From assembly GCA_023333565.1 (NCBI GenBank), contig JAJKFH010002906.1, positions 124,001-188,000 of the forward strand: a stretch of 64,000 bases of DNA. The letters run 5' to 3'. Below the pieces are notes generated by a model that saw only the letters and a list, made by a program, of their open reading frames with translations, ran no database searches and was not told the origin of the DNA. Source of the DNA: Puffinus mauretanicus (lineage: Eukaryota; Chordata; Aves; Procellariiformes; Procellariidae). Position 1 is the stretch's first letter. Each line of letters opens with the position of its first letter. Position numbers and translations under genes: made by a program. Positions 47,330 to 61,279 of the stretch are shown one piece after another.

Positions 47330-50300
47330 CCCAAATCAGAGGTATTTAAAACATTTATTAGCGTTAATCATTGTAGGTTAAATAAAACACAAAAACTACA
47401 TTTTAGGGCAAAAAATATTATTAGGTATGATACAATTAATATGTAAAACAGAAGGTAAAGTATTAACAGATTGCAGCATCCCATACATGAAGCGAGTGGG
47501 TCCAGCCCAGTCAAAGCCCTTATATAAACAAAACAGAGGAAGAATACTTAGCAGGTGATTTTAAACTTACAATTTATCACTGACTCCGGTTTAAATAATT
47601 AAGGGTAGGATAGTAAAATATATCATCACTGTACTGAAAAGGTCCGATTATAGTCAGAGTGCTCGCATGTATAATCTAGTCACGCTTATTACCACGTGCC
47701 ATGAAAGATTAACGAAGACAAGGGATGATAGGTAACTTCTCTAGATATTGATACAAACCCATGTTACACTGTAGCACTTTAAATAGACCTGCTGTACCAT
47801 AACAAAAATAATCAATTTTTTTTTTCTTTTCTGTTTTTTTTTTGAGTGTAACTTCTGAGTCCCAATTCTTGGATAATAATGGCCTTTTTTAGACTTCTCA
47901 GTCTGCAAGACAAACTTTTTCTAGAATATGCCATTTTCATGCATAAGAACGGCGAGTCAACAATTGTACCTATGTGTATCTCTATCTTCTTGCTACCTTT
48001 GATCCGTAACTTTAAGTTCATAAAGGTGAAATGACCATTAACAAAAAAATGTACTTACAGAATACAATGTGCAGTATATGAGAACCAGACATAGTGAAAA
48101 AACACTACATGTCAGCATAACAATACAAAACTGTACTTATATACACACACATATGCAGAGCATATATGAAAACTAGTTCCTTCATAATCTTGTTTTTAAA
48201 CTAGTTCATGACAAGCCAGAAAAGCAAGTCACCCACAACTGGACAGTCACAGTCTTGAGTCACGGTGCAAACAAGCTCCACCAAGCATCCTTGGCACTGC
48301 AGCCTGTGCTTCAGTCCTGCTGCCAGCTCTCTTGAGAAAACCAATCTTGGACAAATCCAGCACCAGCTGGCCAACCTAGAACTGCAGCGTTATTCTTCTT
48401 CTTCTTGTTATTAGAGCAGATCAGGTGCTCCTGTACAGTAATTTAGCTTTTCACCAGCCATTAACTACTAAGAGGAATTCCGGGTGCTGCTGGCTGTTTA
48501 TGAAGGGTGGTGGTACTTTCCAAGCAACGCAGGCAACAAAAGGAAGCAGAAATCATGAATTTTACAGTTGAAAATCACAATTTTTAAAACAAACCGTTCC
48601 CCCATTTGAAGAGGCAGGTTAAAGCTGCACTTTAGCTTTGATGAACAGCAGAGAGGCAACATCATTGTCAAAGGCAAACCCTGTCTTCAAAAAAAATGCG
48701 AGCTGCTCTGCAGAGCACAGTGGCCTGTTATTTTTTCACCTGTGACTTCAGAGTTCCCTACTGAAACTCACCATAACCCAAATCTCAAGAACTTATACAA
48801 TCAGAATCCTTATTCATTGAAATCTTTTTCTTGTCTAAAAGCAGAATAAGGTGATTTAGATTTGGCCCACAAAATGCAAAAATATCTTTTAGCCAGCATT
48901 TGAATTTTAAAATCTGCCAGAGATCCATTATAACAACTTCCAATTTTAAACTGTTTTAATATATAGCTCATAAACCTGTTCTGATTCACATACAGCTCAA
49001 TGGCAGCTGTGAGAGCTGATTGTTCAAGATAGTATTTATTCCCTACAGATCAGCATCAATTACCAGTTCTAGCATAAAGTAGAGTATACAAGGTACTCGC
49101 AGAATGGTCTTACAAAACTTTCAGACATCTCAAGTAGGGTTTTGAGCTGTCACATTAAAAAAAAAGAAATATGCTACAAAGATTTATGAAAGCTTAAAAA
49201 TCAGTTATGCGTAATTACTATACGTTGAACTAAAATTTATGACACCTTTAAAAACGTGGGTTCAATCTCACCTTGTTTTCTTGGTAACAGGTCTACCCTT
49301 TTACCGGGTTGTATTTAGGGAGAACCAGATCTCTTGCAGCATTGGGTCATAGATCCCATAAATTATATGCATCTGTGATGCGACAGGTTTGACATTTCTT
49401 TAGCGCTGAAGGCCAGGTTAACCTCTCCCTCCACAGCCAGTTGAAAGAGCCAGGCACCCATGGCAGACTTACTTGTACTAGGATGGGATGAAACGTTCCC
49501 TAAAGGAGCCTGTCTCCCTCCCCAGCTGTCAACAATGATGATTGCTGAATTTTCACTTAAATAACCCTGGATTATCTGTAACAGAGTTGCTGCAATGAAG
49601 CAGCGAAGTGGATCATGTATCAGCACAGGTGACAACTGAAAGTTTACCCGAAATATCCTTTCTCATGGTAGCTGTCTGAGCCTGTGTATTATCCAAGGGC
49701 ATACTTTCAAGTATGAGTGCTTTCAAAGGAGTCCAAAATATCTGAGAAATGGATTATATGTGAAAAAACAATGCAGTTTAGATTCTTAGATAAAATCCAG
49801 TGGGACATTTCCCACCTATAACTACTTCACCCCTCTGAAGACAAAGAAACGTTCCCGTTGATTTCAAATGGCTCTGTTTCAAGCCCTAATAATTAGTGCC
49901 ATTTTATCAAAGCAATCTCACAACCACGCAGTAAGGTCTGTTTTTTATGTATAAACACGGAAACTGAGCTCTAGCCTACCTGTTCATGATTTATTGTGGA
50001 AAGTTGTTTTTCCCTTTTGTTTGCTTTTCATAAGTCTCCCAACAAATGTGCAGTGAGGTTAATTTTCCTCATAGAAGAACAAAGTAATATTGTGGAATGC
50101 AGGCTGGGCTTTGGTTTTGAAGCCTGCATTCTTACCCTAGTTCTGATTTCCAATGAAATTGATGAAAAAGAAAAATTCGTATTTTATCATCTCAGTCACA
50201 CACAATCATGAAAGATGGAAGTGGAGAATACATTATTTCTAGTTCATAGCCACCTATTGTGTATTTTTTTTCTACACTGTATTTTTAAGTGCATCAAGCT

Positions 50301-51434
50301 TCAAAGGTATCACACAGTGGGTCTTCCATACCGCATCCCCATGTGGGTGAGGGCACTACTCCACAAATTCACAGAATTGCATTTGTAAAGAAACTCTCTG
50401 GTTTGTTTTATTAGATTCCAGCCTTTAACCGCAAATTATATTGTGCTCTCTTAAGCTGTTTTTGTACAGAAATATCGTTCTTCTGACTTGAAGACTTCTT
50501 GGAGCGCTGCAGTGAGGCCAGTGAGGAGTGGGGCAGTGTGGCACTCTCTTTTAGAAACCAAGGAAGTGGCATCTTTGAGCAAAGATAACTTTGGTCTGGG
50601 GCACAGATTTGGAGGAAACCTGGTAAGTAGTGGAGATTAAGCTGGCGTTTGTGTTCTTTTTACAATTTCAGTAATTAATGAAGCCTACGCCCTAGAAAGG
50701 GAATCAATTCAGGCAAAGCACAGTGGCTGCATCTTCACTTCTTTCCGGAGCAGACTGGAACTGCATGGGGTCCAGCAGTCTCCTTCATGACAACTCCTTC
50801 TCTCACATACACAGCACCTCCTGACACAGGTTTTGACTTCTAGTCTGTAAAAATTGCACTCACTCATCCTTTGGATCCATTTTTTTTCTAGTTAGCAAAT
50901 TCAGTCCATTGCTTGCTGATGTTTACTCAAAGTGCGAGATGAAGCTAGAGATTTAGAAAAATACTGAAGCAGACTCCAGCTAAAAAGATGGCAGAGAAAC
51001 TGTAAGCCAAAATCCAGGTTTTATGGGTTTTTTTTCACCTTAGCATAACAGAGAAAACTCTAAAAACATGCCAAGTCCACTTTGCAATGTAAGAAGAGAA
51101 GTTTTTGCAGCAAATCTAAAATTTATATATAAAAGGATCTTTTTATTAAAAAAAAACAAAAAAAACAAACCAGTCATTGGCTTAAACAGAGAATCAGAGT
51201 ACTTTTGACATTGTAATTTTGACAGGGTATTAGAGACGATTTTCCAACTAGTTTTTGCAAAATCCCTTTGAAGTAAGGCCTTCTGCTTCTGGTCTTTGCA
51301 TTATTGCTCATGGGAAGTATTGAAATTACTGCTTTCAAGATAAGGAGCCACGTCACTGAGATCATGAAGTCCTTTCTCAGTGAAAAAAGCAAATGGTGCT
51401 TGTTTTCAAGTAAATCTAAAAAGATCAAGCTGGG
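47330..51434 (-). other. RAB31: RAB31 3' UTR (probable extent)
   Basis: About 4.1 kb of AT-rich sequence follows the RAB31 stop codon on the minus strand without repeats, which fits the multi-kilobase 3' UTR of RAB31 in vertebrates. The end is inferred from an AATAAA at 47354-47359 (minus strand), with a second AATAAA at 47309-47314. Other AATAAA hexamers occur inside the region and could serve shorter isoforms. The extent is inference, not proof. Confidence 0.5.
47354..47359 (-). terminator. RAB31: Candidate RAB31 polyadenylation signal AATAAA
   Basis: The canonical hexamer reads AATAAA on the minus strand, about 4.08 kb downstream of the RAB31 stop codon. A second one at 47309-47314 is an alternative. 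Cleavage would be expected 10-30 bases toward lower coordinates. Confidence 0.4.
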
Positions 51435-51532
51435 TCAGCAGCACCGCCTACCCGTTTGTGAAGTCTGCTTTCCAAGTTTGATTGCTCCATTGTTACCGTT
51501 TTCATGAGGATCTAAGGGTGGAATTTGCCGAC
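51435..51532 (-). CDS. RAB31: RAB31 last coding exon (hypervariable C-terminus and CC prenylation motif)
   Basis: The exon opens with GT, completing the serine codon begun in the previous exon, then reads RQIPPLDPHENGNNGAIKLG and KQTSQTGRRCC followed by TGA at 51435-51437. RQIPPLDPHENGNNG is diagnostic for RAB31 (Rab22B). The terminal Cys-Cys is the double geranylgeranylation site that anchors the GTPase to endosomal and trans-Golgi membranes. The hypervariable tail differs from the human tail as I recall it (IKVEKPTMQASRRCC), while length and the RRCC end are kept. The acceptor is TATGTTTCAG. The exon is 98 coding bases. Confidence 0.96.
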
Positions 51533-54500
51533 CTGAAACATAGGAGGAGACAGTGAATTCAATTTTCCTGGTGTAGTAGCAACACATGCAGGTGACAGGT
51601 AGGATGATTTAGCTTGCATAAGAATTACATCTGTGAAACTTCACCAGAAAACAACCATCTCCTGTGTACCTTGAATCTTTTTCCTTGCATCCTGCTTATG
51701 AAAGATTTTTAAAAAAATATACGAAATATGGCTATTGAGAATGCATGAAGTACACTGAAATTATGTTACCCATGTATTTAAAAAAATAGTTATCTCACTG
51801 AGCACCTTACAACTAAGAAAGAGAAAATTCTTGGCTTTCTCTCAATTCCACTTAAATGTGAATGATGCTAGTTTAACAAGATCTTGTCTGTCCTAAATCT
51901 GCATGGCATTTAGTCCTTGTACACTAGAGTTTTACAAAGCACTGTAACTAAACACATGCTGCCTATACTTGAAAAAGAAATCTGTTCTTTTCATTGAATC
52001 CCTCCCTCCTTTGAGGGGTACCCATGTCTTTCCAGTTGACAGCTTTGATTACTTAACACCACTCTCCTGACTTTTTAATCATCTTACAGGGTGGTTATTT
52101 TAAGTGTTTGAAAGAATTTCAGCCATCACAGGAGAGCTAGAGATCTCTCCCAGGGGCAGAAGGCACTGCTCCAACTCCCTCCCCTGTGTGCCCTTTTAGT
52201 ACTGCTGCATCTTTTGTCTATCTGGCTTCCTACTCATGGACAACATTCAATGTGCTTAATAATTAGAATTATAAATGGAAAAACAAGATCCGCCCAGGTC
52301 CAATCTATCCTCTGTCTCTGGTGTGGGCCTGGCTTTTCCATTAAACCCACTGAGTGATCTCTCCGTCAGTATCTTGGAGAGCTTACAGTCATGGTAACAT
52401 ACTTCCCCATTACCTTGTGGATTTGCTGGAAATTTTTTCTTAAGTTGAATCTACTTTCTATTAAATACTCCTGGTTTTACTATTAGCCATGTTAAATAAC
52501 AAGAGTTAAAATATTTAACATTTGCTTGTTATATGCCACTTTCAGAGAGCATAAAGTTCCTGTGAATAGCTCATCATAATCCAGGTGGATTTTACAGCTT
52601 AGTTTTCCCTATCCTTGCTGCATTTATTCACTGCTCTCTCTTGCCAAATGTTCTATGAATTATGTACCTATGTTGAAGCCTGAGTCCTACAAATTACTTG
52701 GGGGGTGGTTGTGGGAGGGCGAGTTAAAAGCATGCAGGTAAAATCCAATCCCAATAAAATCAAACAGCAAAATTTCATCTGTAAAACTTGTCCCTAGATT
52801 ACCTTTGGTCAAGCCTATCAAAATTTCACCCCTCTTATTCAGTCAGTTCTGAACAGGTATGTTATACAACAAAAGTGTATTTTTGAAGCAGATAATCTTG
52901 GGTGTTCAACAGAGTGAGAAACAGGTATCTTGAGGGCTGAAGCATGTATAAGCACTGACATTACAATGCTGCACTTTATTTAGGTCACTAAAATATCAAC
53001 TTCACACCCTGCTTACATGATGTTTGGACTTCATGTTTGTAAGTGCCCTTCCAAAGTAAAATAAAAAGCAGAATGGGTGGTTAGAGACACAGTTGTTACG
53101 TGCATTAGTTCTGTTGGCTTTGTTTGGAGATAAAGAGAATCCACTAATTCTTAAAACTCTAGAGAATATGAAGAATGTAGTATCTGTGAGAGGCCTTCCA
53201 AGAAGGTAACGCTGTCGTCGCAGAGACCTGCAGAGAACTTCTGCATTAGGTACCTACTGTTTCCAAAGTGCTTTCAACTCAGTCCCTGCTAAAATAAAAC
53301 CCTGTCAATCTGACTCAGAGCACAATGTAGCTAAAAAAGTTGGAATCTACAGACACTGTTTCCATAACATACCACTAAGCAAGTACTCTCTAAACGTTTG
53401 GTTCTTCTAACAAGAAGTTTGGAAGAGGAGAGCTTTAACAAGCAAACTAGCTTAACTTTCATTTTAGAAGTCCGCATTAAACAACTATGTTACTCTATTT
53501 GGTTTTCATTCAGCGTTTTGTATTTCTTTTGAGTTTCAAGTCTTTTCTACAGTAGCCTTGATGTGTATGCAAAGAAGCAGGCAAGCTTATCTTTGGAGTA
53601 AAACCATTGCAGGCTTCAAGGTCAGTGAGCACTTTGTTCAGTTCAGACCAGGACACAATATATGTCGTTAAGAATCACCTTGATGCATTTCATTTCTCAA
53701 AACGATAAAAACCACACAGATAACAACTACAAATAATAAAGAGAAAAAAATCTCTAGACATAATATTTGCTGATTAGTTATTCTGGCCTTTGAACTTAAG
53801 TACTGTTTGTCATTAACTAGCCATGTTTTCTGCTGTTTGAATACCACCCCCCTTGAATTCAATACAAGGAAATAAAGCTTTAAACAGTCTAAAAGTTTTT
53901 CAGGTTTGAGATTTTTTTTTTTAAGTAGGTGAGTTTTCTCTCACTTATTATTTCTCTTATCACCAGATTTATTAAACCATCAAGTTAAATCATTTTAGTT
54001 TTAGTAACAAGACTTATCCCTGCCCAAGCATCTTTTACCATCTGATGCGCAGTTGACAGGAGTAATTGTCTTGGAGTATAAAACTCAGTCTAACACCCAA
54101 GAACCAGCTCCACAGCAAATGATACAGTGATTTTTCACCAAGGGTCAGGGGAAGTGGATAAAAATAATCAGTCAGAAATCTGTTTGACCGATTGTCTCTC
54201 CCTGAGCCTCCTTGACAGCTAATCTCACAGCAGATGCTGTAACAGAAAAAAGTTTAAACAGAAGACTAAGGATGAGCAGTGAAACGCTGAGCCTGCATCT
54301 ACGCTTCCTGCTTCTAAACCAGCTCAATATCTATTGCTGCCTAAAAGCACTGTGATCATCTCATCATTCATCTCTTGATAAATATGGCCTCAATATTGCT
54401 GCCACCAACTCAATCTAGCTGGCAGAGTCAGGATCAACAGAGGTCATGAACTGAATTAATTTTAGAAAGTATATCCTAATTTTAAAAGTGTATCTCACTG

Positions 54501-57500
54501 GCATACATATTCCAGAGCAATAAAAAATACTCCTGTATGAGATACCCTGTTATACATGAAGCCTTGTTACTTCATGCTCTTTCATGCAGTTGATGTCAGA
54601 AAGGAGCAGTAGTGCCCTGACATCCAGCCCAGCAATTCTCCTGCTGAAGAAATAAACAGATTACGACAATTCCTCTTCAAACTGATGACTGCACTGTTAA
54701 GCTAGAGTCAGCTCAAAAGGTCCATGAGAGATTGAAATCTTCTGTTGCTTAACTTCAAGACGACAAACTAGACCACAAATAGAGTCTTTTCTCCATTTTG
54801 CAGAGCAGGCCACAACTAGCCAGCTTGCCAAAGACCACCAACAGCACATCTTAGGATTCCAGATCAAACGGTCAATCACACAGAAAAAAACAGGTGTGCA
54901 TGCATTTATCTAAGAACTCTGCAGCTGAACTGGTAAAATGAGGAACTTAAGGATATACTATTACTGAGACAGTATAAAAGTTCCATATGGTTCCCATTGC
55001 TGATATTTCTATGGACTGAGGTCCGCTGACTGCAATTTAAAAATTAGATTTTGCACATGTATTAATTACGTATCTGATTATGTATTTTGGTTTCATTTCA
55101 CTAATGTTTAGACCATGTTTCACAGATTTTGTGCAAGAAAATTGTTTGTAAACATGCACCTCTACGCATTCGTGCAGAGGTCTTCGTGTCCTCCATGATC
55201 TCATTCCAGTAAACGCACCATGGTGTGTAAAATAGTAAGTGTCACAAGAGACTGCTCAAATGCAGGGTTACAGAAATTGTCATGGTTCTGAAGTGAACCA
55301 TCCAGGTTAACAAGTGGGATGCACTACATCAATTGCATCTCCTCCTTTCTGGCATGTTTGAGTTGGGCTGAGGCAGTCCAGCATGAAGGTCAGAGTCTTC
55401 TCCAATGTCTGGTAGAGTTCCAACTCCAGCTATTGAATCTGAGACTTGTTAATGTAAAGAGATTAATCAGCACTCTGGGAGTTCCGGTTCTGAGAGTGCC
55501 AGAGGCAAGGAGATTGGGAAATGGGAGGGTGGGACAAGAGGTAAACAGAATGGGAAGGGAGAAGAATGAAAACTGGAGCAGGGAAGCAAGGGAGACAACA
55601 GGGACTGGGTGACAGCTCTGCAAGCAGAACTTGAAGGCAGGCAGATGGGGATTGCTCTGCTGCAGCTGGAAGCACGATGCATCATCACAGTAATAAAATC
55701 TGCTCTCTCTGTTCCTTTTTGAATGCAATGCTCCAGTTAAAGGCTGTGACACCCATTAGTTCAGAAAAATCAGGCTTGGAGTTGGGCTTTCTGGTTTTGT
55801 TTTTTTAACATGAAACTAGTTTCATCATTGATCTGTACAAGACTGCCTGAAAGGCTGGAAACAGCCCTGAAGTTGAGCATAAGGAAGAAAACCCACAACT
55901 GGTTACCATGCTAACAAAGGGACAAACACAACAATGCATTCAACAGATACTCGGTTAGCGTGGAAACAGATGTGATGTGCTCAGCCTGAGCTGGCACATC
56001 CAGATGATGAAGTCCAAGTCCAAAAGAAGCACAGTCCTACTGTCTAACACAACTACAACAATTCTGCTAAGGGTAAGAAGCAAGACATCATGGAGCTGCA
56101 CAATGGCTTTCTGCGCATTTCTTCCATCTGTTCTCTTCCTGAAAATCACGTACAACTTGATTTTTTAGGGGGCTGGAGGAAGGGGAGATTTTCGTTAGTG
56201 CAGGATGTGAAATTCATGGCTCGCCTGAGAAAAGGCAGACTTCTTCAAGTAGCAGTACAACAGCTATACAATGGCCAGAACCTCCTCCTAAAATTGCTAG
56301 CTGTATCACAGCAAGGTGAGCCCCTGCAAAGCATTGCTCTTTATAAACCTCGTTAATAAAGCACAGCTATCTGTGAAGGCATGGCAGAATGAAGCAGGCA
56401 CATCTTATCCAACAGTTTAGGCATTTGCATATAAGACTCTTTCTGCACCTGCAGGACTTAAGACAGCCACACTTCTTATCTCCCCAAATCCTTTCATCCT
56501 TTGAAACCAGTTTCACTGGTATTTTAGAAGTTCCCCATGTCTCTCACATGGGTTATAAAGCTTGGCCCACTCAGCCTCTAGTTTCTTTTTCTCACCCGTA
56601 TTTGCAGTGAAGCAGGATTTCCCCAACTGACAGAGATGACTGCCGTTTACTTCATGTTGTAAGCTTTCATGCAAGGTAGCACATATTTACGACAAAGGAT
56701 ATTGCAAAACTAAACATAGTTAAGTTGCAATTATTTTAATACTCCTAATAACATATCTAACAGCATCTCCATGCATGAAAATAAAGCTGCCTTTTTTTTT
56801 TTTTTGTTTAAGCAAAAGCATAGTATGCTGACACTGAAGTTCTTGTTAGGGGAAGCAGCAATACAACTACATTTTGCTCATTTAATTAAAATCTGCAGGA
56901 AAAAAAAAAAGATTTAAATCTTACAAGCATCAGAGTAAACAACAGAATTCCTAATGACTTTAATTACCAAGAGATCCAACCTTGATTTGAGGTCCTGCTG
57001 TAATTAACTTTGGGCTGTTTCAGTTTATTTACTAGTTTATGTTGAAGAGCTCTCCTATGGTTGGAGAGAAATCCAGGACCTCACAAGTTTAACTTTAAGA
57101 GTAGTCCAAAGGCCAGTAAGTTTTGCTGCATTCATTAGAATTTGAAAGCAAGAGAAGACCAAATCCTAGAATGCAGGGAGCATAAACTGTAAAGAATATA
57201 ATCTCAAACATAAGTTAGGGCCATGTTTTTCCATCCTTTCCCTTTTCCCTCTACAAAAAAATTTCAGTTATGAGCTTGGGCTGCCTTAAAAATGGTGTAT
57301 ATGAATTGCTTTGTTACATAAATGTACTTGCTTTTCTTAAAATGTCTTTCACAGATCTCTTCAATGTAGTTCACAGATATCCGCAAAACAGCAGACAACA
57401 GGATGAAAACCACCATACTCATCACTCAGAAAGCTCGACAATTGCCCATCTGCAATTCCATCCATCCAAGTCCATTTGAGTCAGTGCATACATTGAATGT

Positions 57501-58571
57501 CCACTGGAAAGGATCCCTCCCGTTCCACAGACAGACATTTCATACATTCCTCTCTAGTTTGTCCAGTATACAACTGGTTAAACCGTAAACTCTAGAGATT
57601 GGGTTTGTTTTGTTTTTTGTTTTTTGTTTTTTTTTTTTTTTTTAAACCTCCCAGTATTTCTAGGAAACAAGTATTTGGGTTACATTAAATATTCAACATA
57701 CGAGCTGCTGGCAAGGCATCAGAAAATCAATAGCTTCATACATTTATAACTGAGCATTTACCACATGAAAGGTTGTATCCTGAGACAGAAACTCTCTGCT
57801 CTAATTAGGAAGCCTCGTCTAGGAAGAGCATCCTTATCTGGATTTTTAGACATCGGCCTGTCTCTCCTCCTTGTAGGGCTAGCATCAGTAAGATCAAGCG
57901 TGCCAACTTTAGACACTTTCCATAGAGCGATTCTGATAATCCTATTCCTCCGTTCCCCCTCACCTTTGACAGAAGATGCTGAAATGCTTCAATCTTGGCC
58001 CCTTCGGTAGCGCACCAGTCCTCAACATTTGCCAGACTTCAAAAAATAATGCATGCCCATCATTTATTTTTTTTGCTTAACAAAAGTTTATTTCGTATTT
58101 CACTCGGCTAGGTATTCTTCAGCGGCTTACTCGTCCCACTGCCTGTTTACCTTTGGACCTACTGATGCAGACTGGTATTAACTGGGAGGTACAGTCTCAG
58201 CTCTATCATTTACAGAGAATGGCTTTTATGTAATCTTCTCTTTCCCGTCTGGGGCACCTTCACGGTAAGGTAACAGGCAACGCTCGCTGAAGAGAAACAG
58301 CTGGGCATGTACTAGATTTGAATAAGGTAAATAAGGTTTATTTGAGTTGTTAAATGAATGGGTGTCTGAAAATTGCAAGGGTGTGATTGACACTAAATGA
58401 CAGTACACTTGGGGCAGCTTGTTTAGCCATTGAAAACCAGCCAGTTTTAATTGGTAAGCTGCCTTCCTAGGCACAAGCAGCCGTCAGCAGAGTAAAGCCC
58501 CGCAACCAAGAAGGGGCAATACAGAACTCGTATGGCCCCCTGCACAGGCACAACTTTAGACTGTATTATAC

Positions 58572-58598
58572 TGTATTATACTGTTATCGTATAATACA
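58572..58598. repeat. Perfect hairpin, 10-bp arms
   Basis: TGTATTATAC and GTATAATACA are exact reverse complements across the 7-base spacer TGTTATC. The left arm is itself tandemly repeated just before (CTGTATTATA twice). AT-rich, intronic in RAB31. Confidence 0.6.
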
Positions 58599-59012
58599 TT
58601 CCTGGCATATTTGCTGCTGCTGAAGTATAAACCAGCGACAAGGAGCTGCTGTGCCTGATTCTTCTAAGGCTGGGAATAAAAAATTAGTAACATTTGATTC
58701 TATAGACACTCAGCTATTAAAAAATAACTACTGGAACAGAAGAAAAACCACTATAATCTTAAGCCCTTTTTATGTCAGAAAGCTTTCAAGAAAGACATTG
58801 GGAAAAATTTAGCCCAAGTGGGGAATATAAAACTGTACTAAAAATATTCTTTTCTTGTTTACAGAGAAATAAAACAGCCACATGATGTTTCACAATCACA
58901 GCAAGCCTTCAGTCAGGCGCTGCTAAATGTAAACCAGGGTAAGTGTAGTGGCTTGCCATCTGAAATCACAGGGGTACAACAGCCAGCCAGGAGCTGCATC
59001 CCATTACGCAGC

Positions 59013-59605
59013 TGTGCTGGTTTGGCTGGGACAGAGTTCATGTTTTTCCTAGTAGCTAGTATGGGGCTGTGTTTTGGATTTGTGCTGGAAACAGTGTTGA
59101 TAACACAGGGATGTTTCAGTTACTGCTCAGCAGTGCTTACACAGGGTCAAGGCCTTCTCTGCTCCTCACACCACCCCACCAGCGAGTGGGCTGGGGGTGC
59201 ACAAGAAGCTGGGAGGGGACACAGCTGGGACAGCTGACCCCAACTGACCAAAGGGATATTCCATACCATATGACGTCATGCTCAGCACATAAAACTGGGG
59301 GAAGAAGGAGGAAGGGGGGACGTTTGGAGTGATGGCGTTTGTCTTCCCAAGTAACTGTTACGGATGACGGAGCCCTGCTTTCCTGGAGGTGGCTGAACTC
59401 CTGCCTGCCGAGGGGAAGCAGTGAATGAATTCCTTCTTTTGCTTTGCTTGTGTGTGCAGCTTTTGTTTTCCCTATTAAACTGTCTTTATCTCAACCCAAG
59501 AGTTTTCTCACTTTTACCCTTCCGATTCTCTCCCCCATCCCACCGGAGGGGAGTGATTGAGCAGTTGTGTGGGGCTCAGTTGCCGGCTGGGGTTAAACCA
59601 CGATA
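59013..59605 (+). mobile_element. Solo LTR, avian ERVL-type, with perfect target-site duplication
   Basis: A 593-bp LTR starting TGTGCTGGTTTGGCTGGGAC and ending TTAAACCACGATA, where the usual terminal ACA is mutated to ATA. It is flanked on both sides by GCAGC (59008-59012 and 59606-59610), a perfect 5-bp target duplication. The TATA element of the sister copy is CATAAA here (near 59288) and the ATTAAA polyadenylation signal is at 59474-59479. No internal region is present, so it is a solo LTR. It lies in the last RAB31 intron, antisense to RAB31. Confidence 0.93.
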
Positions 59606-61212
59606 GCAGCTCAGTGAAAACTCTCCAGCGCGGAGAACACCAACTTTGCTGATCCTTGTGCTCAGCCTGCCTCCTCAGCCTTATTCGCCCGAGTACACTG
59701 ACTGCAGAATCCCTCTCCTGCCAGATTGGCCCTATCTTCAAAAAATCAGAAACTTTTCCTGATTCTAGTCTTTCACATCTTGTATTTTCTTGAGAAGAAT
59801 TAAGGACAATGGATTTGTGTTGAGACTGTGTTATTAAGACATCCCTCAAAGCAGTCAAATCCTCAAATCCTGAGAGAAACTTATTTTAAAAAAATCTTTT
59901 AAAAATAGTGTAATATAATAACCTCAAAAATAAAGTGATCTGTCTATAATCTCTACAATTTTTCCAAGATTTATCTGGTTGTCAGCAAAAATCCCAGTTC
60001 CCCTTTTATTTTCCACCTTCTTTATATCATTATGTTGAGTAATTTTTTCCCATTATACTGTTTCACTCCGTTCACAACATTTTCCCTGGAAAAGAGACAG
60101 TCGTTAGACACCTTAGGAAGGAAAAATGATTATGTTAAAATACCCCTGGGAAATGAAAAGCATAAGCAAGCAGGAGGTAAGTTTTTTAGCTAAATTAAAA
60201 TGTAGTCTACCCTTTCTGTTTGGGGTATCAATTTCAAGCAGGTTTTTAATGGAGAAATTCTCCACGCCTGTTGGGACATCCTTCCAAATCCAGGCTGGAA
60301 AATAGGCAATTCAAACAGTCTACCTTCAAGATCCAAGGTAAACAGAAGTTGCTGTCTCCCTGCTCAGAGGCTGGGGAGCTGCACCGTGCCCTTCTACAGC
60401 AGCACAAAGAGAAGGGCACGAACTCTCGGGCAGCACGAAAGCAAAACTGAAGCTGCAGCATGACTTCTAGGGCATCACACAAACAAAATCAGTCAGCAGG
60501 GCAGGAGACATGGCCACAGAGGGACTTCATACACTGAAAAGGCAGAAATGCTGCCAAGCAACTTGGGCATAAACAGCCTTTTTGGAAATTGTGTAAAAGA
60601 TCAGAAAGTTATCCATACCCTCTGCCCAGTCACAATCATATTAATTAATTCTCCTGCTAATCAAGCATTTTTCACTTGGTTTCCACTACACTTCTACAAA
60701 CATACACTACCAACTCTCTCCTTTCTCTCCGCTGAGTACTTGATAAGGTCACGAGTAAATCCACTGAGACCAAATATTTCTATATATAGAAATAATTGCC
60801 TGTGGAATTAAGTGCACTTGCCTGGGTATCTAGTTCATACTAAACTTAATTTAGCTGATTTTCCTCATCTATTATATCCATTAGGGACAGTGTATGCTGC
60901 CAGCTGCAGCATTGCCTATCAAAGATGGAAGCTAATTATCTAATTACGTGGCAAGGATGAGTTCCTCTGCGAGAACATTCACAACCGTCGGACGCAGACA
61001 ATCTGGCAAACTATCACAAGGACTGGTTCCTCCAGACAGCCATGTTACACACTCCTCCATTTTTAAAGGAGGTAAAAGAAAGGTAGTGTATTCTAGGAAT
61101 ATCGATTCTCATTAACCATTTCAAATACATCCCATGCAAACGAAGCAAACACTTGAACAGGCCCCGTCTCAGGCAAAGTGGGGTAGATAATATGAGCTGA
61201 TTATGAATACGT

Positions 61213-61235
61213 AAAATAAAATAAAATAAAATAAA
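61213..61235. repeat. (AAAAT)n microsatellite
   Basis: About four and a half copies of AAAAT/TAAAA in a row, just upstream of the decayed CR1. Confidence 0.8.
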
Positions 61236-61279
61236 GACTTTAGGGAAACAAAGTTGAGTTTCTGGACATGCTGTCTCCT

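Larger units (their letters stand above)
32721..47330. other. Intergenic region between RAB31 3' end and VAPA promoter
   Basis: About 14.6 kb with no supported gene. CR1 scraps occur at about 34550-34755, 36862-37357 and 39650-40470. An open frame at 43249-43653 on the plus strand has no recognisable domain. The stretch 38030-38640 is rich in octamer-like AT motifs (for example ATGCTAATATGCAT at 38109-38122) and could be a conserved non-coding element, but this cannot be judged without alignment. Confidence 0.75.

Noticed and set aside
55390..55752. Overlapping minus-strand frames rich in Ser/Pro/Leu
   Set aside because: Three overlapping frames are open at once because of a local G/A-rich plus strand; no homology and they lie inside the RAB31 intron.
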